A stretch of DNA of 64,000 nucleotides, taken from contig JARHZA010000001.1 of NCBI GenBank assembly GCA_029258375.1, positions 787,564-851,563 on the forward strand, given 5' to 3'. The stretch is from Eubacterium sp. Its GTDB lineage: Bacteria > Bacillota > Clostridia > Oscillospirales > Acutalibacteraceae. Below the pieces are notes generated by a model that had not been told where the DNA came from, ran no database searches, and saw only the letters and a list, made by a program, of their open reading frames with translations. Numbering within the stretch: the first letter of the stretch is position 1; the number at the start of each line of letters is the position of its first letter. Of the stretch, positions 63,539-64,000 are shown piece after piece. A program made the translations under genes and the position numbers.

Positions 63539-64000
63539 ATGTATAAGGATAGTAAAAAAGTAGCAATTGTTGGTGTTGGTATGGTAGGTATGAGTTTTGC
63601 CTACGCACTTTTAAATCAAAATATTTGTGATGAACTTTGTTTGATTGATATAAATAAAACAAGGGCAGAAGGCGAAGCAGCAGACCTTTCACACGGTTTA
63701 CCATTTGCTCCAACTAATATGAAGATTTATTCAGGCGATTATGAAGATTGTTGTGATATGGATGTAGTTATAATATGTGCAGGTGCACCACAACTACCTG
63801 GTGAAACAAGGCGAGATCTTTTGCAGAAAAACTATCGAATTTTTAAATCAATTGTACGGCCAATAGTTGAGAGTGGATTTAATGGCGTGTTTCTTGTAGC
63901 AACTAATCCAGTAGATGTAATGACACAAGTTGTTTATGCATTATCTGGTTTTCCGAGTGGAAGAGTTCTTGGCTCAGGCACTACTCTTGATTCAGCACGA
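63539..64000 (+). CDS. ldh: L-lactate dehydrogenase, 3' end outside window
   Basis: 154 visible residues of an NAD-dependent 2-hydroxyacid dehydrogenase; the frame is open to the right edge. Rossmann motif VAIVGVGMVGMSFAYAL; the substrate loop APQLPGETRRD has Gln at the specificity position (lactate rather than malate, which would have Arg); then VATNPVDVMTQVVY and GSGTTLDSAR. It reduces pyruvate to lactate during fermentation. The start ATG at 63539 has AAAGGTGA upstream. No promoter and no Rex-type operator was recognised in 63401-63538. Confidence 0.93.
   Translation, partial: MYKDSKKVAIVGVGMVGMSFAYALLNQNICDELCLIDINKTRAEGEAADLSHGLPFAPTNMKIYSGDYEDCCDMDVVIICAGAPQLPGETRRDLLQKNYRIFKSIVRPIVESGFNGVFLVATNPVDVMTQVVYALSGFPSGRVLGSGTTLDSAR

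Overview
The window is AT-rich, gene-dense chromosomal DNA from a low-GC, anaerobic, spore-forming Firmicute. It is most likely a gut-associated clostridium of the Oscillospiraceae/Ruminococcaceae kind; that placement is inference. The evidence is an IspH-ribosomal S1 fusion, spoIIGA-sigE and a SigH-type sigma factor, RNase M5, CdaA/CdaR, a CIRCE-controlled groESL, formate-tetrahydrofolate ligase, acetate kinase and lactate dehydrogenase (fermentation), AGGAGG-type ribosome binding sites and U-tract terminators. There are no rRNA genes, CRISPR arrays or recognisable transposases. One tRNA (Ser-UGA) is present. Layout: 1-3477 holds the end of a small membrane protein gene and a zinc-type ABC importer operon (znuA-znuC-znuB) with an extra lipoprotein. 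3694-6762 is a sulfatase plus GPH-family sugar transporter operon with its own promoter and a terminator-like hairpin in the leader. 6814-9264 is a minus-strand block: tRNA-Ser, zinc-ribbon protein, SigH and YchF. 9354-13858 is a branched-chain amino acid operon (ilvB-ilvN-leuC-leuD plus an unknown protein). 13959-16295 pairs a GH2 glycosidase with a cyclophilin. 16294-17912 is spoIIGA-sigE. 17930-19234 (minus) holds a DUF378 membrane protein and manA. 19224-25907 carries an ABC-F ATPase, a BaiN-like flavoprotein, cmk, plsC and ispH-rpsA. 25921-31157 has DUF4364 (minus) and a DUF1858-trmK-nif3-rqcH-ispD-ispF run. 31219-33506 is groESL followed by a duplicated 3' end and terminator flanking a palindromic insert. 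33685-40140 has an SDR, mnmA (minus), a sirtuin, a DUF3343/cysteine desulfurase pair and cdaA-cdaR. 40156-45480 has rodA (minus), then fhs-tsaE-tsaB-rpiB and a membrane protein. 45496-47675 (minus) is femX-alr. 47778-54676 has lacZ, comEC, holA and rnmV. 54623-60918 has tmcAL (minus), ackA, ydbC, alaS, hinT and apt. 60919-64000 has a cell-wall-anchored surface protein and the start of ldh. Functionally the window combines housekeeping genes (isoprenoid MEP enzymes IspH, IspD and IspF; tRNA modification by MnmA, TrmK, TsaB/E and TmcAL; cell wall by RodA, FemX and Alr; ribosome rescue by RqcH and an ABC-F) with a host-glycan theme: sulfatase, two GH2 glycosidases, a GPH transporter and a surface protein. 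Sporulation entry is represented by SigH and pro-SigE with its protease. I see no clearly undescribed multi-gene system. The most unusual items are the groEL 3'-end duplication with its palindromic insert, a strong internal ribosome binding site and start at the IspH-S1 junction, the sulfatase leader hairpin, the zinc-operon lipoprotein with a Cys-Cys motif, and several compact divergent promoter pairs, one apparently sharing a palindromic -35. Promoter, operator and hairpin calls come from reading the sequence by eye; none was scored by a program.
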